Shown: in pieces, positions 51,654-60,907 of the stretch
Layout: every line of letters begins with the position of its first letter
How positions within the stretch are numbered: position 1 is the stretch's first letter
Assembly (NCBI RefSeq): GCF_012070395.1
Contig: NZ_JAAFYS010000002.1
Location: 1 to 64,000 of the forward strand
Reading direction: 5' to 3'
DNA from: Pseudoroseicyclus tamaricis
GTDB taxonomy: Bacteria > Pseudomonadota > Alphaproteobacteria > Rhodobacterales > Rhodobacteraceae
Length of the DNA: 64,000 bases
Program-made: the position numbers and the translations under genes
The notes under the pieces: model-generated
The model's database searches: none
Told to the model about the DNA's origin: nothing
What the model saw: the letters and a program-made list of their open reading frames with translations, nothing else

Positions 51654-52541
51654 TTATCTAGCCCCGGCATCTCCGGCGCTCAAGGCCCGCCGCTCGAGGG
51701 CGGCGGCGATGACCTGGGTGAAGCCCGCCTCGTCCTCCACGCCGCCCGCCTCCGCGGCGGAGATGGTGACGCCCCATTTCGCCATCGCGGCGTAGCGGGG
51801 CTGGCGATGGGCGAGGGCGCGGGCATAGGCGAAGCGAATGAAGCTGTCGGGGTCCACCTCCGCCTCGGCGCTGCCCGTCTCCTCCAGGTAGGCGGTCCAG
51901 GCCTCGGTCAGGAACTCCGGCTGGTAGGCCATGGGCTTGGGCGCGGCATCGAAGCGGCGGATGAGCTCCTGCTCGTGCGCGCGGGAGCCCTCGATCCAGA
52001 CGAGCAGGCATTCCTGCGCCAGCTCGGTCAGCAGCGGGTCCTCCGGGTCCTCCGGGTCGACCCATTCGCAGATCGAGCCGCCGGAATCGCAGACGAAGTT
52101 GGGATAGCCGTAAAGCTCCTCCGACCGCCGGGCGAAGTGGCCGGTATCGCGCAGCGCCGCGATCTCGGCGGCGCGGAAGCGGGCCTGCCGGGCGCGGTAC
52201 TCCGCGATGGGCAGGCCGCCCTTGGCCGGGTCCCCCGGCTTGCCGAGCCAGGAGGAGACGGCAGCGAGGTTGGAGAAGGTGAGGTTCGCCGTGACGTGGA
52301 TCGAATCCGTCATCAGAAGGTCGCGCAGGAAGGGCACCTTCATCGCCTCGCGCTTGGCGTTGTCGGCGATGGCCTCGTCGAGGTAGCGCGAGCCGATGCG
52401 GTAATCGATGGAGTAGTGAAACCACCGCCCCGTCGCCCTGAGGCGCTGGCTGATATGAGTCTTGCCAAGGCCGGACATGCCGAGAAGCAGCACCCGCTTC
52501 CTCGGCGCGGCGAGCCAGTTTTCCGCGGTCTCATAGAGCAT
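51654..52541 (-). CDS. P-loop ATPase of unknown role
   Basis: The 295-residue cytoplasmic protein has a P-loop (LLLGMSGLGKTHIS, GxxGxGKT) at about 19-27, followed by an aromatic strand (RWFHYSIDYRIGSRYL) like small nucleotide or shikimate kinases. The later part (VWIEGSRAHEQELIRRF) resembles the base-recognition half of such enzymes. I do not know a named function; relatives seem to be annotated only as ATPases in Rhodobacterales. It lies directly upstream of metA, probably in one transcript, which could hint at amino-acid metabolism. Confidence 0.7.
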   Translation of the reverse strand: MLYETAENWLAAPRKRVLLLGMSGLGKTHISQRLRATGRWFHYSIDYRIGSRYLDEAIADNAKREAMKVPFLRDLLMTDSIHVTANLTFSNLAAVSSWLGKPGDPAKGGLPIAEYRARQARFRAAEIAALRDTGHFARRSEELYGYPNFVCDSGGSICEWVDPEDPEDPLLTELAQECLLVWIEGSRAHEQELIRRFDAAPKPMAYQPEFLTEAWTAYLEETGSAEAEVDPDSFIRFAYARALAHRQPRYAAMAKWGVTISAAEAGGVEDEAGFTQVIAAALERRALSAGDAGAR

Positions 52542-52551
52542 GGATGGTTGG

Positions 52552-53484
52552 TTAACGGCTGGGCCGCGCCCGCGCCAGACGGATTCTGCCGTTGAGCGTC
52601 AGCAGCCCCAGCACGATCAGCGCGAAGCCGCCCCAGGCCTGCGGCGACAGGCTCTCCCCCAAGACAACGGCGCCGAGCGCCACGCCGACGGGCGCGACGA
52701 GCAGGGTGGCGAGCATTGTGTAGCCGGTGCCGGCGGTGGCCATGAGCCGGTAGTAGAAGATGAACGCCAGCGCTGTCGCCAGAAGCGCGAGGTAGAGGAG
52801 GGCGATGGCGCTCGGCAGCGTCACGCCGCCCGGCGGCCCCTCCATCGACCAGGCCAGCGGCAGGGCGAGAAGGGCGGCGCCGGTGAGCATCCCCGCCGCC
52901 GAGGTGAGCGGCGGCAGGCCGGAGAGCATCTTGCGCGCCCAGATGCCGGCGACGGCATAGCTGAGCGTGGCGCCGATGACGGAGAGCTGCCCGAGGGCCC
53001 GCAGGTCGAGCCCGCCGAGGGCGGAGGGGCCGATGACCAGCACGACGCCGCTGAAGCCCAAGGCCAGCCCGACGGCCTTGGCCCGCGTCATCCGCTCGTC
53101 GGCGAAGACGAGCGCGGCGAGTCCCATCCCCCAGAGCGCGGTGGAGGAGTTGAGGATCGCGGCGAGGCTGGAGGGCACATGCGCCTGCCCCCAGGCGATC
53201 AGCGTGAAGGGCAGCACGTTGTTGAGCGCCCCCATGACGAGCAGCGCCCCCCATGTCCGCCAGCCCTTCGGCATCGGCTGGCGCGTCAGCAGCGCCGCGG
53301 CCCAGAGGACGGGCACGGCCAGCGTGACGCGCGTGGCGGTGATCCACGCCGGCGGCGTGGTGAGGAGCGCGAAGCGGTTGGCGAGGAAGGTGCCGCCCCA
53401 GATGAAGGCCAGCGCCAGCAGCAGCGTCCACGCGAGCGGCGACAGGGTCTTCTGGGCGGGGCGGCTGGCGGGAGCGGTCGTCAT
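52552..53484 (-). CDS. EamA-family (DMT) transporter
   Basis: The 310-residue inner-membrane protein has ten predicted helices in two EamA repeats (for example LLALAFIWGGTFLANRFALLTTPP and ALLATALAFIFYYRLMATAGTGYTMLATLLVAP). Such carriers export amino acids or other metabolites, but the substrate cannot be read from sequence. I use the ATG at 53484; upstream in-frame methionines lie in low-quality sequence. It ends 10 bp before the ATPase gene, so the two are likely co-transcribed. Confidence 0.88.
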   Translation of the reverse strand: MTTAPASRPAQKTLSPLAWTLLLALAFIWGGTFLANRFALLTTPPAWITATRVTLAVPVLWAAALLTRQPMPKGWRTWGALLVMGALNNVLPFTLIAWGQAHVPSSLAAILNSSTALWGMGLAALVFADERMTRAKAVGLALGFSGVVLVIGPSALGGLDLRALGQLSVIGATLSYAVAGIWARKMLSGLPPLTSAAGMLTGAALLALPLAWSMEGPPGGVTLPSAIALLYLALLATALAFIFYYRLMATAGTGYTMLATLLVAPVGVALGAVVLGESLSPQAWGGFALIVLGLLTLNGRIRLARARPSR

Positions 53485-53578
53485 GGCCCGCATCTGGCTC
53501 AGGCGGGCGGGCGGGGGCAATCCGTTTCTTGCGGTTGCCGCGGCGCCTTTTGAGGGAGGCGCCGTTCCCCGAAAGGAT

Positions 53579-53606
53579 CGGCCCGCCGGATCGCTCCGGC
53601 GGGCCG
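53579..53606 (-). terminator. Hairpin terminator after the FadL-family gene
   Basis: The arms GGCCCGCCGGA and TCCGGCGGGCC with a four-base loop lie seven bases after the stop codon at 53613. A CCTTTC tract follows on the minus strand rather than a clean U-run, so termination may be partial. Confidence 0.6.
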
Positions 53607-53612
53607 CCCTCG

Positions 53613-54665
53613 TCAGAAGCGGTAGGCGACCGAGAGGCCGTAGCCGAGGGAGTGGTTGTTGTCGAACTCGGCGCCCGTCAGCTCCGCCGTGGCGTCGCCG
53701 AGGAAGGTGTAGTTGATGCCGCCGGAGATCTCCGCCGCGCCCATCGTGTAGGTGGCGCCGAGGGAGATGCCCGTCCGCCCGTCCGTCGGGGCGAGGTTGG
53801 AGGCGAGCTCATCGTCGGCCGACTCGTAGCTGATCGTCGCCGAGGCCGCGAGGACATCGCTGAAGCGGCGGCCGATGCCGAGGCGGTAGGTGAAGACATC
53901 GTGGCTGTAGTCGATCAGGTCGCTGCCCGTCTGGCCGATGTTGATGTCCGTCGCCGTCCATTCGGCCCAGCGCACGCCGGCCAGCAGCAGCGTGTCGGGC
54001 GCGATGCCCGTCTGGAAATCGATGTTCACCGATTGCGGCCATTCGTACTGCGTCTGGCCAAGGAGAACGGTGCCGTCGAGCGCGGAGGTGTCGTGATCCA
54101 TCTCGATGGCGGAGCTGTAGGTCAGCGCCGCGCGGAGCGCGAGCTCGGGCATCTCGTAGGCGCCGCCGACGACGTAGCCGGTGCCGGTGTCGCTGGCGAA
54201 TTCCGTTGTCACGCCGCCGGAGGTGAGCGTGCCGTCCGCCTGCACGAGGCGCGCGCCGCCATGGACGGAGAAGCTCTCGTTGATCCGGTAGCGGGCGAGG
54301 GCGGTGAGGCCGAGGCTGTCGATGGTGCCGACGGCATCGACCGGGTAGCCCGGGTCGGCGTTCGAGTAGTCGATATTGGCGCCGAAGGGCGTATCGACCG
54401 TCACGCCGAAGGAGAGGGCCTCGGTGAAGTCCGTCTTCACCGACAGGGCGAACTGGCTGTAGTCGCCGCCCATGTCTCCCGAGCTGAGGGCGCCGCCCCC
54501 GACGGTGCCGCTGACGTCGGGCGTGACGTAGCCGTAGCTGAGTTCGGCATAGCCGCCGGGCTCGAAGATGAAGTCGACGGACTGGCCGGAGCGGTCGAGA
54601 CCGCCGGCCTGCGCGGCTCCGGCACAGAGGGCTGCCGATGCGGCGGCGAAGATGAAGTCCTTCAT
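53613..54665 (-). CDS. FadL-family outer membrane porin
   Basis: The 350-residue precursor has a signal peptide (FIFAAASAALCAGAAQA) followed by GGLDRSGQSVDFIFEPGGYAELSYGY, the start of FadL-type hydrophobic-compound channels. Alternating beta strands end in VAYRF with the terminal phenylalanine needed for BAM insertion. It is shorter than E. coli FadL (446), like other alphaproteobacterial members. The likely role is passage of fatty acids or aromatic compounds across the outer membrane. The ATG at 54665 fits the signal peptide. Confidence 0.85.
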   Translation of the reverse strand: MKDFIFAAASAALCAGAAQAGGLDRSGQSVDFIFEPGGYAELSYGYVTPDVSGTVGGGALSSGDMGGDYSQFALSVKTDFTEALSFGVTVDTPFGANIDYSNADPGYPVDAVGTIDSLGLTALARYRINESFSVHGGARLVQADGTLTSGGVTTEFASDTGTGYVVGGAYEMPELALRAALTYSSAIEMDHDTSALDGTVLLGQTQYEWPQSVNIDFQTGIAPDTLLLAGVRWAEWTATDINIGQTGSDLIDYSHDVFTYRLGIGRRFSDVLAASATISYESADDELASNLAPTDGRTGISLGATYTMGAAEISGGINYTFLGDATAELTGAEFDNNHSLGYGLSVAYRF

Positions 54666-54752
54666 GTCTCTCCTCCCAAAGAAAGATCGCAAGTCACACA
54701 AGTCATTGAGGTAAGCGTGGCGCTTTGTCGCGGGTCAAGATGCGACCCCGCG

Positions 54753-55676
54753 TCAGTGATCGCGTGGCGCAGCGGCGTTGCCGGAGGGCCGCGCCGGCTG
54801 GCCACGGGTGATGTTGATGTAGTTGCCCGCGAAGATCAGCGCCGCGCCGAGGAAGACGAAGATATCCAGCGGCTCGGCGTAGAAGATGGCGCCGACGACG
54901 GCGATCAGCGGCAGGCGGGCGAAGTCGATCGGCATGACGATGGGCGCGGGCGCGAGGCTCAGCGCCGTCGTCAGGCAGAAATGCGCCACGACGCCGCCGC
55001 AGCCGATGAGGATCAGCCACGGCACGGAGGCGGCGGAGGGCCGGGCGATCTCGCCGTCGATCCCGGCGCAGATCAGCCCGAAGGCCGCCTGCATCGTCAC
55101 CAGCCAGAAGAGGATCGAGGTGATCCGCTCCGCGCGCGTCAGCCGCCGCGTGAAGATGGCGGTCAGGGCGAAGCCGATGGCCGCCAGCGCGGCGGAGATC
55201 AGCCCGGGCGAGATTGCCTCCGGCGTCGGCCGCGTGACGACGAGGATGCCGACGAAGCCGAGCAGCGCCGCGAAGAGGCCGATCTTCGTGATCCGCTCCC
55301 CCAGCAGCAGCGGCGAGAGCAGGATGACCCAGATCGGTGAGGTGAATTCCAGCGCGAAGACCTGCGCGAGCGGGATCAGCGGGATGGCGAAGAACCACAG
55401 GTTCTGCCCGGTGAAATGGGCGAGGTTGCGCACGAGGTGCAGCGGCAGCCGGGTGGCACGGACGTCGCGCAGGTGCCCGGTGGCGGCGGCGGTGCCGACG
55501 ACGAGCACGATCCCCACCAGCGAGCGGTAGAACATGATCTCGAACGTGTCGAACTGCCCCGAGAGGGTGCGCGCCGCGACGGCCATGGTGGAGAAGGCGA
55601 CGACGGCACCGATCATCCAGAGCGCGGCCTTTCCGGCCCCGCCCTGTCCGGTGGCTGCTGTGATGGTCGGTGTCAT
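54753..55676 (-). CDS. EamA-family (DMT) transporter
   Basis: The 307-residue inner-membrane protein has ten helices in two EamA repeats. It begins near AALWMIGAVVAFSTMAVAARTLSGQFDTFEIMFYRSLVG and carries the second-repeat segment PIDFARLPLIAVVGAIFYAEPLDIFVFLGAALIFAGNYIN. This pattern is common for Rhodobacterales carriers close to S-adenosylmethionine or riboflavin exporters, but the substrate is unknown. It is a distant paralogue of the protein at 52552-53484. The ATG at 55676 is chosen; the longer open frame reads through a terminator and another small gene. Confidence 0.87.
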   Translation of the reverse strand: MTPTITAATGQGGAGKAALWMIGAVVAFSTMAVAARTLSGQFDTFEIMFYRSLVGIVLVVGTAAATGHLRDVRATRLPLHLVRNLAHFTGQNLWFFAIPLIPLAQVFALEFTSPIWVILLSPLLLGERITKIGLFAALLGFVGILVVTRPTPEAISPGLISAALAAIGFALTAIFTRRLTRAERITSILFWLVTMQAAFGLICAGIDGEIARPSAASVPWLILIGCGGVVAHFCLTTALSLAPAPIVMPIDFARLPLIAVVGAIFYAEPLDIFVFLGAALIFAGNYINITRGQPARPSGNAAAPRDH

Positions 55677-55709
55677 GAGCGGCGACGCTAGGGCCGCTCC
55701 GGGGGAATG

Positions 55710-55739
55710 AAAAGGGGCCGGCGGGCGGGTCCCGCCGGC
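55710..55739 (-). terminator. Rho-independent terminator after the zinc-ribbon gene
   Basis: On the minus strand GCCGGCGGG and its complement (55717-55739, five-base loop) are followed by CCCCTTTT. It begins five bases after the stop codon of the small gene at 55745 and shows that this gene is a separate unit from the EamA gene downstream. Confidence 0.8.
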
Positions 55740-55744
55740 ACCCC

Positions 55745-55909
55745 TCACGCGATGGCGAAAAGCGCCAGTACGCTGACGGTCGTGGTACCGAGAACAAGGA
55801 CGCTGGGCCAGCCGTAGATCGGCTTGTCCGCGCCGCAATAGCCACAATGACGACCCCTGAAGCGCATATGGTGTCCGCAATCGCGGCAGTGGAGAAATCT
55901 CAAACTCAT
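55745..55909 (-). CDS. 54-residue zinc-ribbon membrane protein
   Basis: The protein starts MSLRFLHCRDCGHHMRFRGRHCGYCG, two CxxC knuckles (C8/C11 and C22/C25) that should bind one zinc ion. A single hydrophobic helix (PSVLVLGTTTVSVLALFAIA) runs to the C-terminus and could be a tail anchor. The ATG at 55909 has GGAG a few bases upstream, and a strong terminator follows the stop. I know no named function. The ribbon may bind nucleic acid or a partner protein at the membrane surface. Confidence 0.7.
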   Translation of the reverse strand: MSLRFLHCRDCGHHMRFRGRHCGYCGADKPIYGWPSVLVLGTTTVSVLALFAIA

Positions 55910-56312
55910 GGTCTCCGTCCCCTTTGTCGGAATACGTGGTCTTGAAAATTTTTTGAGACATGCGGCAGCTGCCGCTCACCTTGAAACAGGTCACGCCGGA
56001 GGTGCGGAAAAACCCCTGATTCCGCGCCGTCGGTGGTCGACGCTATAGGCGCGGGTTATGCCACTTCCAATCAAAATATAATTGAAATTGTGGTTGTTTA
56101 GGGGACGATTGCCTCTGCTTCGCCCGCACTTGTGACGGGGACGAAGGCGGCAAGACCCTTAGATATTTGGGGATCGAAGAAAAGGGCGGAGGGGAGCGCG
56201 GGGGAGCGTGTGACATGTCTCAGCACATGCTGAAACTTTGGCCCTCGCGGCAGTCTGCCGCCTTATTCGGCTCCGCCGACCTGCCCGAGCAGGAAAGCGC
56301 CGCTTTCGCGGG
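55910..56312. other. 403-bp stretch without a gene
   Basis: I find no gene here. The left end must hold the promoter of the zinc-ribbon gene; the AT-richer segment 55930-55960 (AAAATTTTTTGAGAC) and 56070-56100 (AATCAAAATATAATTGAAATTG) stand out from the GC-rich surroundings. No terminator for guaA was found. Confidence 0.5.
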
Positions 56313-57881
56313 CTATTCCCACTCGATGGTGCCGGGCGGCTTCGATGTGATGTCGTAGGTCACCCGGTTGATCCCCCGCACCTCGTTGATGATCCGCGTC
56401 GCCGTCTCGCCGAGGAAGTCGTGGCTGAACGGGTAATAGTCGGCCGTCATGCCATCGACGCTCGTCACGGCGCGGAGCGCGCAGGCGAAATCGTAGGTCC
56501 GCCCGTCGCCCATGACGCCGACCGTGCGCACCGGCAGGATCGCCACGAAGGCCTGCCAGATCTCGTCGTAGAGCCCGTGCTTGCGGATCTGGTCGATGTA
56601 GACGGCATCGGCCTTGCGCAGGATGTCGAGCTTTTCGCGGGTGATCTCGCCGGGGCAGCGGATGGCGAGGCCCGGCCCGGGGAAGGGGTGGCGACCGATG
56701 AAATGCGGCGGCAGGCCAAGCTCGCGGCCGAGCTCGCGCACCTCGTCCTTGAAGAGCTCGCGAAGCGGCTCGACGAGCTTCAGGCCCATCTTTTCGGGCA
56801 GGCCGCCGACATTGTGGTGGCTCTTGATCGTCACCGAAGGCCCGCCGGAGAAGGACACGCTCTCGATCACGTCGGGATAGAGCGTCCCTTGCGCGAGGAA
56901 TTCCGCGCCCTCGATCTCCCCGGCATAGCGTTGGAAGACATCGATGAAGAGCTTGCCGATGGTCTTGCGCTTCACCTCTGGGTCGGAGACGCCCTCGAGC
57001 GCGCCGAGGAAGAGATCCTGCTCCTGCGCGTGGATCACCCGCAGGTTCATGTGGTCGCGGAACATGGCCACGACCTCCTCGGCCTCGTTCAGCCGCAGCA
57101 GCCCGTGGTCGACGAAGACGCAGGTGAGGTTCTCGCCGATGGCCTCGTGCAGCAGCACGGCGGCGACGGAGCTGTCGACGCCGCCGGAGAGCGCGCAGAT
57201 CACCTTGCGGTCGCCCACCTGTTCCCGGATCTTCTTCACCGCCTCGGCGCGATAGGCCTCCATCGTCCAGTCGCCCTTGAAGCCGGCGAGCTGGGTGAAG
57301 GCCTTGTAGAGTGTGCGGCCGTTCGGCGTGTGGTGCACCTCTGGGTGGAACTGCACGGCGTAGAAGTGGCGGGCCGCATCGGCGATCACCGCGAAGGGCG
57401 CGCCGGGGGAGGTGGCGTAGACCTCGAAGCCGGGGGCGATCTTGGCAACGTGGTCGCCATGGCTCATCCACACCTGCTCGCGGCCGGTGTCGAACCAGCC
57501 GTTCAGCAGGTCGAGCGGCTGGGAGGGCGTCACGTAGGCGCGGCCGAACTCCGCCGTGCCGTCGCCGCGCTCGACCTTGCCGCCGAGCATCTCCATCATC
57601 ACCTGCTGGCCGTAGCAGATGCCGAGGATCGGCACGCCCAGTTCGAAGACCTCCGCCGGCGGGCGGGGCGAGCCCTCGTCGATCACCGACGCGGGGCCGC
57701 CGGAGAGGATCACCGCCTTCGGCGCGAACTCGGCGAGGAACTCCGCCGTCACCATGTTGAACGGGTGGATCTCGCAATAGACGTTCAGCTCGCGCAGGCG
57801 CCGCGCGATGAGCTGCGTCACCTGAGAGCCGAAATCGATGATGAGCAGGCGGTCATGCGCCTTGGCGATCGGGCTGGTCAT
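56313..57881 (-). CDS. guaA: GMP synthase (glutamine-hydrolysing)
   Basis: GuaA aminates XMP to GMP. The 522-residue protein has the class-I glutamine amidotransferase domain (about 10-205) with the nucleophile in [15 protein letters not shown] and the histidine-glutamate pair in FHPEVHHT. The ATP-pyrophosphatase domain has the P-loop [10 protein letters not shown], and the C-terminal dimerisation domain ends PPGTIEWE as in nearly all GuaA. The start ATG is at 57881. The gene is divergent from the DUF892 gene. Confidence 0.98.
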   Translation of the reverse strand: MTSPIAKAHDRLLIIDFGSQVTQLIARRLRELNVYCEIHPFNMVTAEFLAEFAPKAVILSGGPASVIDEGSPRPPAEVFELGVPILGICYGQQVMMEMLGGKVERGDGTAEFGRAYVTPSQPLDLLNGWFDTGREQVWMSHGDHVAKIAPGFEVYATSPGAPFAVIADAARHFYAVQFHPEVHHTPNGRTLYKAFTQLAGFKGDWTMEAYRAEAVKKIREQVGDRKVICALSGGVDSSVAAVLLHEAIGENLTCVFVDHGLLRLNEAEEVVAMFRDHMNLRVIHAQEQDLFLGALEGVSDPEVKRKTIGKLFIDVFQRYAGEIEGAEFLAQGTLYPDVIESVSFSGGPSVTIKSHHNVGGLPEKMGLKLVEPLRELFKDEVRELGRELGLPPHFIGRHPFPGPGLAIRCPGEITREKLDILRKADAVYIDQIRKHGLYDEIWQAFVAILPVRTVGVMGDGRTYDFACALRAVTSVDGMTADYYPFSHDFLGETATRIINEVRGINRVTYDITSKPPGTIEWE

Positions 57882-58000
57882 GCCTCCCGATAGGCAGGCG
57901 GCGCTCGGGGCGCAAGAGCCGCCGCACTCTCCCGGCCGCCGCAGCCTCGGCGGCCCTCCGCCTGTAGCGGCGCGACTAACATTTGATGGCAGCGCCTCAC

Positions 58001-58025
58001 GGAACGACGACCTGCGGCCGGCGTT
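58001..58025 (+). promoter_or_regulatory. EcfG-type general stress promoter
   Basis: GGAAC (58001-58005), a 16-bp spacer and CGTT (58022-58025) match the consensus read by EcfG (sigma-EcfG, PhyR-NepR cascade), the general stress sigma factor of alphaproteobacteria. It lies 50 bp before the DUF892 start codon. A scan by eye found no other clean match in the window. Confidence 0.7.
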
Positions 58026-58075
58026 ATCGCGGTCAAAGGGCGGGCATGTCCCGCCGCAGCGATAAGGAGTTCCCC

Positions 58076-58558
58076 ATGAAGGACCTGCAAGGACTGTTCG
58101 TGCACTTTCTCCGCGACATCTATTACGCCGAGAAGAAGATCGCCAAGACGCTGCCGAAGATGGCCCGCAAGGCCGATTCGCCGGATCTGAAGGAAGCCTT
58201 CGAGGCTCACCTCGAAGAGACCGAGGGCCACATCGCCAACCTCGAGCAGGTGTTCGACTACCTGGGCCTGAAGGCCCGCGGTGTCACCTGTGAAGCCATC
58301 AACGGCATCCTCGAGGAAGGCAGCGAGATCATGTCCGAAGCCGAGGACAAGGACACCCGCGACGCCGGCATGATCGCCGCGGCTCAGGCGGTCGAGCATT
58401 ACGAGATCACGCGCTACGGCACGCTGATCGCCTGGGCCAAGACGCTTGGCCACAACGGCGCCATCGAGCTGCTGCAGGCGAACCTCGATCAGGAATACGC
58501 GGCGGACAAGAAGCTGTCGAATTTCGCCGAGAAGGGCCTGAACAAACAGGCCGCCTGA
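58076..58558 (+). CDS. Ferritin-like DUF892 (YciE/YciF) stress protein
   Basis: The 160-residue all-helical protein has the DUF892 ferritin-like pattern: [47 protein letters not shown] and [27 protein letters not shown]. Glutamate and histidine residues are spaced for a di-metal centre. Relatives in enterobacteria (YciE/YciF) are induced by osmotic and other stress; the biochemical activity is not settled. The ATG at 58076 has AAGGAG upstream. The EcfG-type promoter in front fits a stress role well. A terminator follows. Confidence 0.9.
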   Translation: MKDLQGLFVHFLRDIYYAEKKIAKTLPKMARKADSPDLKEAFEAHLEETEGHIANLEQVFDYLGLKARGVTCEAINGILEEGSEIMSEAEDKDTRDAGMIAAAQAVEHYEITRYGTLIAWAKTLGHNGAIELLQANLDQEYAADKKLSNFAEKGLNKQAA

Positions 58559-58611
58559 TCTGCGAGCGACATCTGGCGCGGCCGCCCCTCGCGGGCAGCC
58601 GCCGGCATTGA

Positions 58612-58641
58612 GGCCCGGGTGGAAACGCCCGGGCCGTTTGT
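58612..58641 (+). terminator. Terminator after the DUF892 gene
   Basis: The arms GGCCCGGG (58612-58619) and CCCGGGCC (58628-58635) with an eight-base loop are followed by CGTTTGTC. It lies about 55 bp after the stop codon. The U-run is short, so it is a moderate terminator. Confidence 0.6.
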
Positions 58642-58765
58642 CGTTCTCCTGCGCCCTCGGTCTCGCGATGTCGTTTTCGCCACGCAAGCGGCGCAAAATC
58701 GGGTTCTGTCTTAACCCTCGCCGCGTATGAGGCGGCAAATGGGCCGGATCGCGGAGGGTTTTGGC

Positions 58766-60316
58766 ATGAGTGACCTGGCAGAGCAGCGGCGTGGCAGGGC
58801 CGGGCGCGGCGGTGGAGCGGCGCGGCGCGCCGAGCGCACGGCCGTCAGCTTCGAGACGGCCCGCTTCATCGAGCGCAACGTGCCCAACCTCGAGATCCTC
58901 AACGCCGAGGCGCTGGAGATCATCGAGGGCAATGCCGAGACCATCCTGCAGGAGATCGGCGTCGCCTTCCCCGACAATCCCGCCGCGCTGGATCGCTGGA
59001 AGGCCGCCGGCGCCGATATCCAGGGTGACCGGGTGCGTCTGCCGAAGGGCCTCGCAAGGGAGCTGGTGAAGACGGCCCCCGGCAGCTTCACCCAGCACGC
59101 CCGCAACCCGGCCCGCAATGTCGAGATCGGCGGGCGCAACCTCGTCCTCGCCCCCGTCTACGGCCCGCCCTTCGTACGCGACGTGAACGGCGGCCGCCGC
59201 TACGCGACGATGGCCGACTTCGAGAAGTTCGTGAAGCTGACCTACATGTCGAAGTGGCTGCACCACTCCGGCGGCACCGTCTGCGAGCCGACGGACATCC
59301 CGGTGAACAAGCGCCACCTCGACATGCTGCTGGCGCACATGACGCTCTCCGACAAGCCGTTCATGGGCTCGGTCACCGAGCCCTCCCGCGCGCAGGACAG
59401 CGTGGACATGGCGAAGATCCTCTTCGGCGCCGATTTCGTCGACCAGAACACGGTGATGACCTCGCTGGTCAACATCAACTCGCCGCTGACCTTCGACGCC
59501 ACCATGATGGGCGCGCTGGAGGTCTATGCCGCCAACAACCAGGCGGCCATCATCTCCCCCTTCATCGTCGGCGGCGCCATGGCGCCCGTCTCGGTGGCGG
59601 GCACGCTGACGCAGGTGCTGGCGGAGATCCTCGCCGGCGTGTCCTACTCGCAGCTCGTGCGCCCCGGCGCCCCGGCCATCGCGGGGGCCTTCGTCACCTC
59701 CATCGACATGAACTCCGGCGCCCCCACCTTCGGCACGCCGGAAGCCTCGATGATCACCTACGGCACCGGCCAGCTCGTCCGCCGGCTGGGGCTGCCCTAC
59801 CGCTCCGCCGGGGGCTTCTGCGGCTCCAAGCTGCCCGATGCGCAGGCGGGCTACGAGAGCGCCAATTCGCTGAACATGGGCCTCCTCGCCGGCGTCAACT
59901 TCATGCTGCACGCGGCGGGCTGGCTGGAAGGCGGCCTCGTCGCCTCCTTCGAGAAGTTCGTGATGGATGCCGACCAGCTCGGCGCCCTGCACAAGATCGC
60001 CGCCGGCGTCGACGTCTCCGCCGATGCGCAGGCGATGGATGCCATCCGCGAGGTGGGCCCGGGCGGGCATTACCTCGGCTGCGCCCACACGCAGGCCAAC
60101 TTCAAGAGCGCGTTCTGGCGCTCCGAAGTGCTGGACTACAAGCCCTTCGAGACATGGGACGAGGAGGGCGCCCGCACGACGGAGGCGCTCGCCGCCGTGC
60201 GCGTGGAGAAGCTCCTCGGCCAGTACCAGCCCCCGCCGATGGACCCCGGGATGTCGGAAGCGCTGCATGGCTTCGTGGCGGAGAAGAAGGCCTCGATGCC
60301 CGACGCCTTCTCCTGA
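58766..60316 (+). CDS. MttB-family methyltransferase without pyrrolysine
   Basis: The 516-residue protein is a full-length MttB homologue (for example LEILNAEALEIIEGNAETILQEIGVAFPDNP and GGTVCEPTDIPVNKRHLDML). Archaeal trimethylamine methyltransferases carry pyrrolysine encoded by TAG; here the frame has no TAG, so this is the non-pyrrolysine branch. Characterised members there demethylate glycine betaine, proline betaine or carnitine, passing the methyl to a corrinoid protein. No corrinoid protein or reactivase gene is adjacent. The substrate is therefore open. I use the ATG at 58766; an in-frame ATG 13 codons earlier is possible. The protein is cytoplasmic. Confidence 0.88.
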   Translation: MSDLAEQRRGRAGRGGGAARRAERTAVSFETARFIERNVPNLEILNAEALEIIEGNAETILQEIGVAFPDNPAALDRWKAAGADIQGDRVRLPKGLARELVKTAPGSFTQHARNPARNVEIGGRNLVLAPVYGPPFVRDVNGGRRYATMADFEKFVKLTYMSKWLHHSGGTVCEPTDIPVNKRHLDMLLAHMTLSDKPFMGSVTEPSRAQDSVDMAKILFGADFVDQNTVMTSLVNINSPLTFDATMMGALEVYAANNQAAIISPFIVGGAMAPVSVAGTLTQVLAEILAGVSYSQLVRPGAPAIAGAFVTSIDMNSGAPTFGTPEASMITYGTGQLVRRLGLPYRSAGGFCGSKLPDAQAGYESANSLNMGLLAGVNFMLHAAGWLEGGLVASFEKFVMDADQLGALHKIAAGVDVSADAQAMDAIREVGPGGHYLGCAHTQANFKSAFWRSEVLDYKPFETWDEEGARTTEALAAVRVEKLLGQYQPPPMDPGMSEALHGFVAEKKASMPDAFS

Positions 60317-60354
60317 GGCCCCGCTCAGGCCCGCACTGCTCAGGTCCGCCCCAC

Positions 60355-60693
60355 TCAGGCTGGCGCGGCGGGCAGGCGGGTCACCGTCGCCCCGCCGGCC
60401 GGCTCGTCCCGCCCGGCGAGGCGCAGGAGCCGCGCCTCGCCCATGATGGCGATCAGCAGATTGACATGGGCGGGGATGGAGTATTCCGCCGCCCCCGCGC
60501 GGCGGCGACCGTCCTCCTCGGCCTCCATCTGCATCAGCTGCATCACCGCCTCGCCGGAGCGCGGCGCCTCCATCGTGGAGAGGAGGCGGGGCAGGTGGCG
60601 CTCGCGCCGGTACTCCTCCACCCCCGCCCGGGCGGCGCGGACCAGAAGCCGCGGCCGCTGTAGCTGTCCGATCATCCCCAGAAGATCCTGCAT
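60355..60693 (-). CDS. DUF6477 family protein
   Basis: The 112-residue protein begins MQDLLGMIGQLQRPRLLVRAARAGVEEYRRERHL, a pattern I recall as DUF6477 from Rhodobacterales, then a middle helix and a tail LLRLAGRDEPAGGATVTRLP. It is soluble with no signal. The function is unknown. The ATG at 60693 fits the family; the open frame upstream is spurious. It is divergent from the DUF6456 gene with 214 bp between, a pairing I believe is conserved in the order. The gap contains AT-rich patches that may be the shared promoter. Confidence 0.7.
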   Translation of the reverse strand: MQDLLGMIGQLQRPRLLVRAARAGVEEYRRERHLPRLLSTMEAPRSGEAVMQLMQMEAEEDGRRRAGAAEYSIPAHVNLLIAIMGEARLLRLAGRDEPAGGATVTRLPAAPA

Positions 60694-60907
60694 GCCTGTT
60701 CCCCTTCGCTTGGCTGAGGGGCACAGACTGGCACAGGGGGAGGGGGCGTTGCCTGCCCGAGGGGGAGCGGGTCGACCACCGTCCACACCCGTTCACCTGT
60801 TGGAAACCTCCGTTAAACCGGCACTTACCGTTTACGCTTCGGTAACAATGCCAAACTCAGGTTTGCCCTCTGATCGGCGTGACGAGCCGGTCTCACGGAA
60901 CGGTTGA

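Noticed and set aside
57878-60796. A 972-codon open frame opposite the DUF892 and MttB genes
   Set aside because: It runs antisense through two recognisable genes and a terminator and has no domain of its own.
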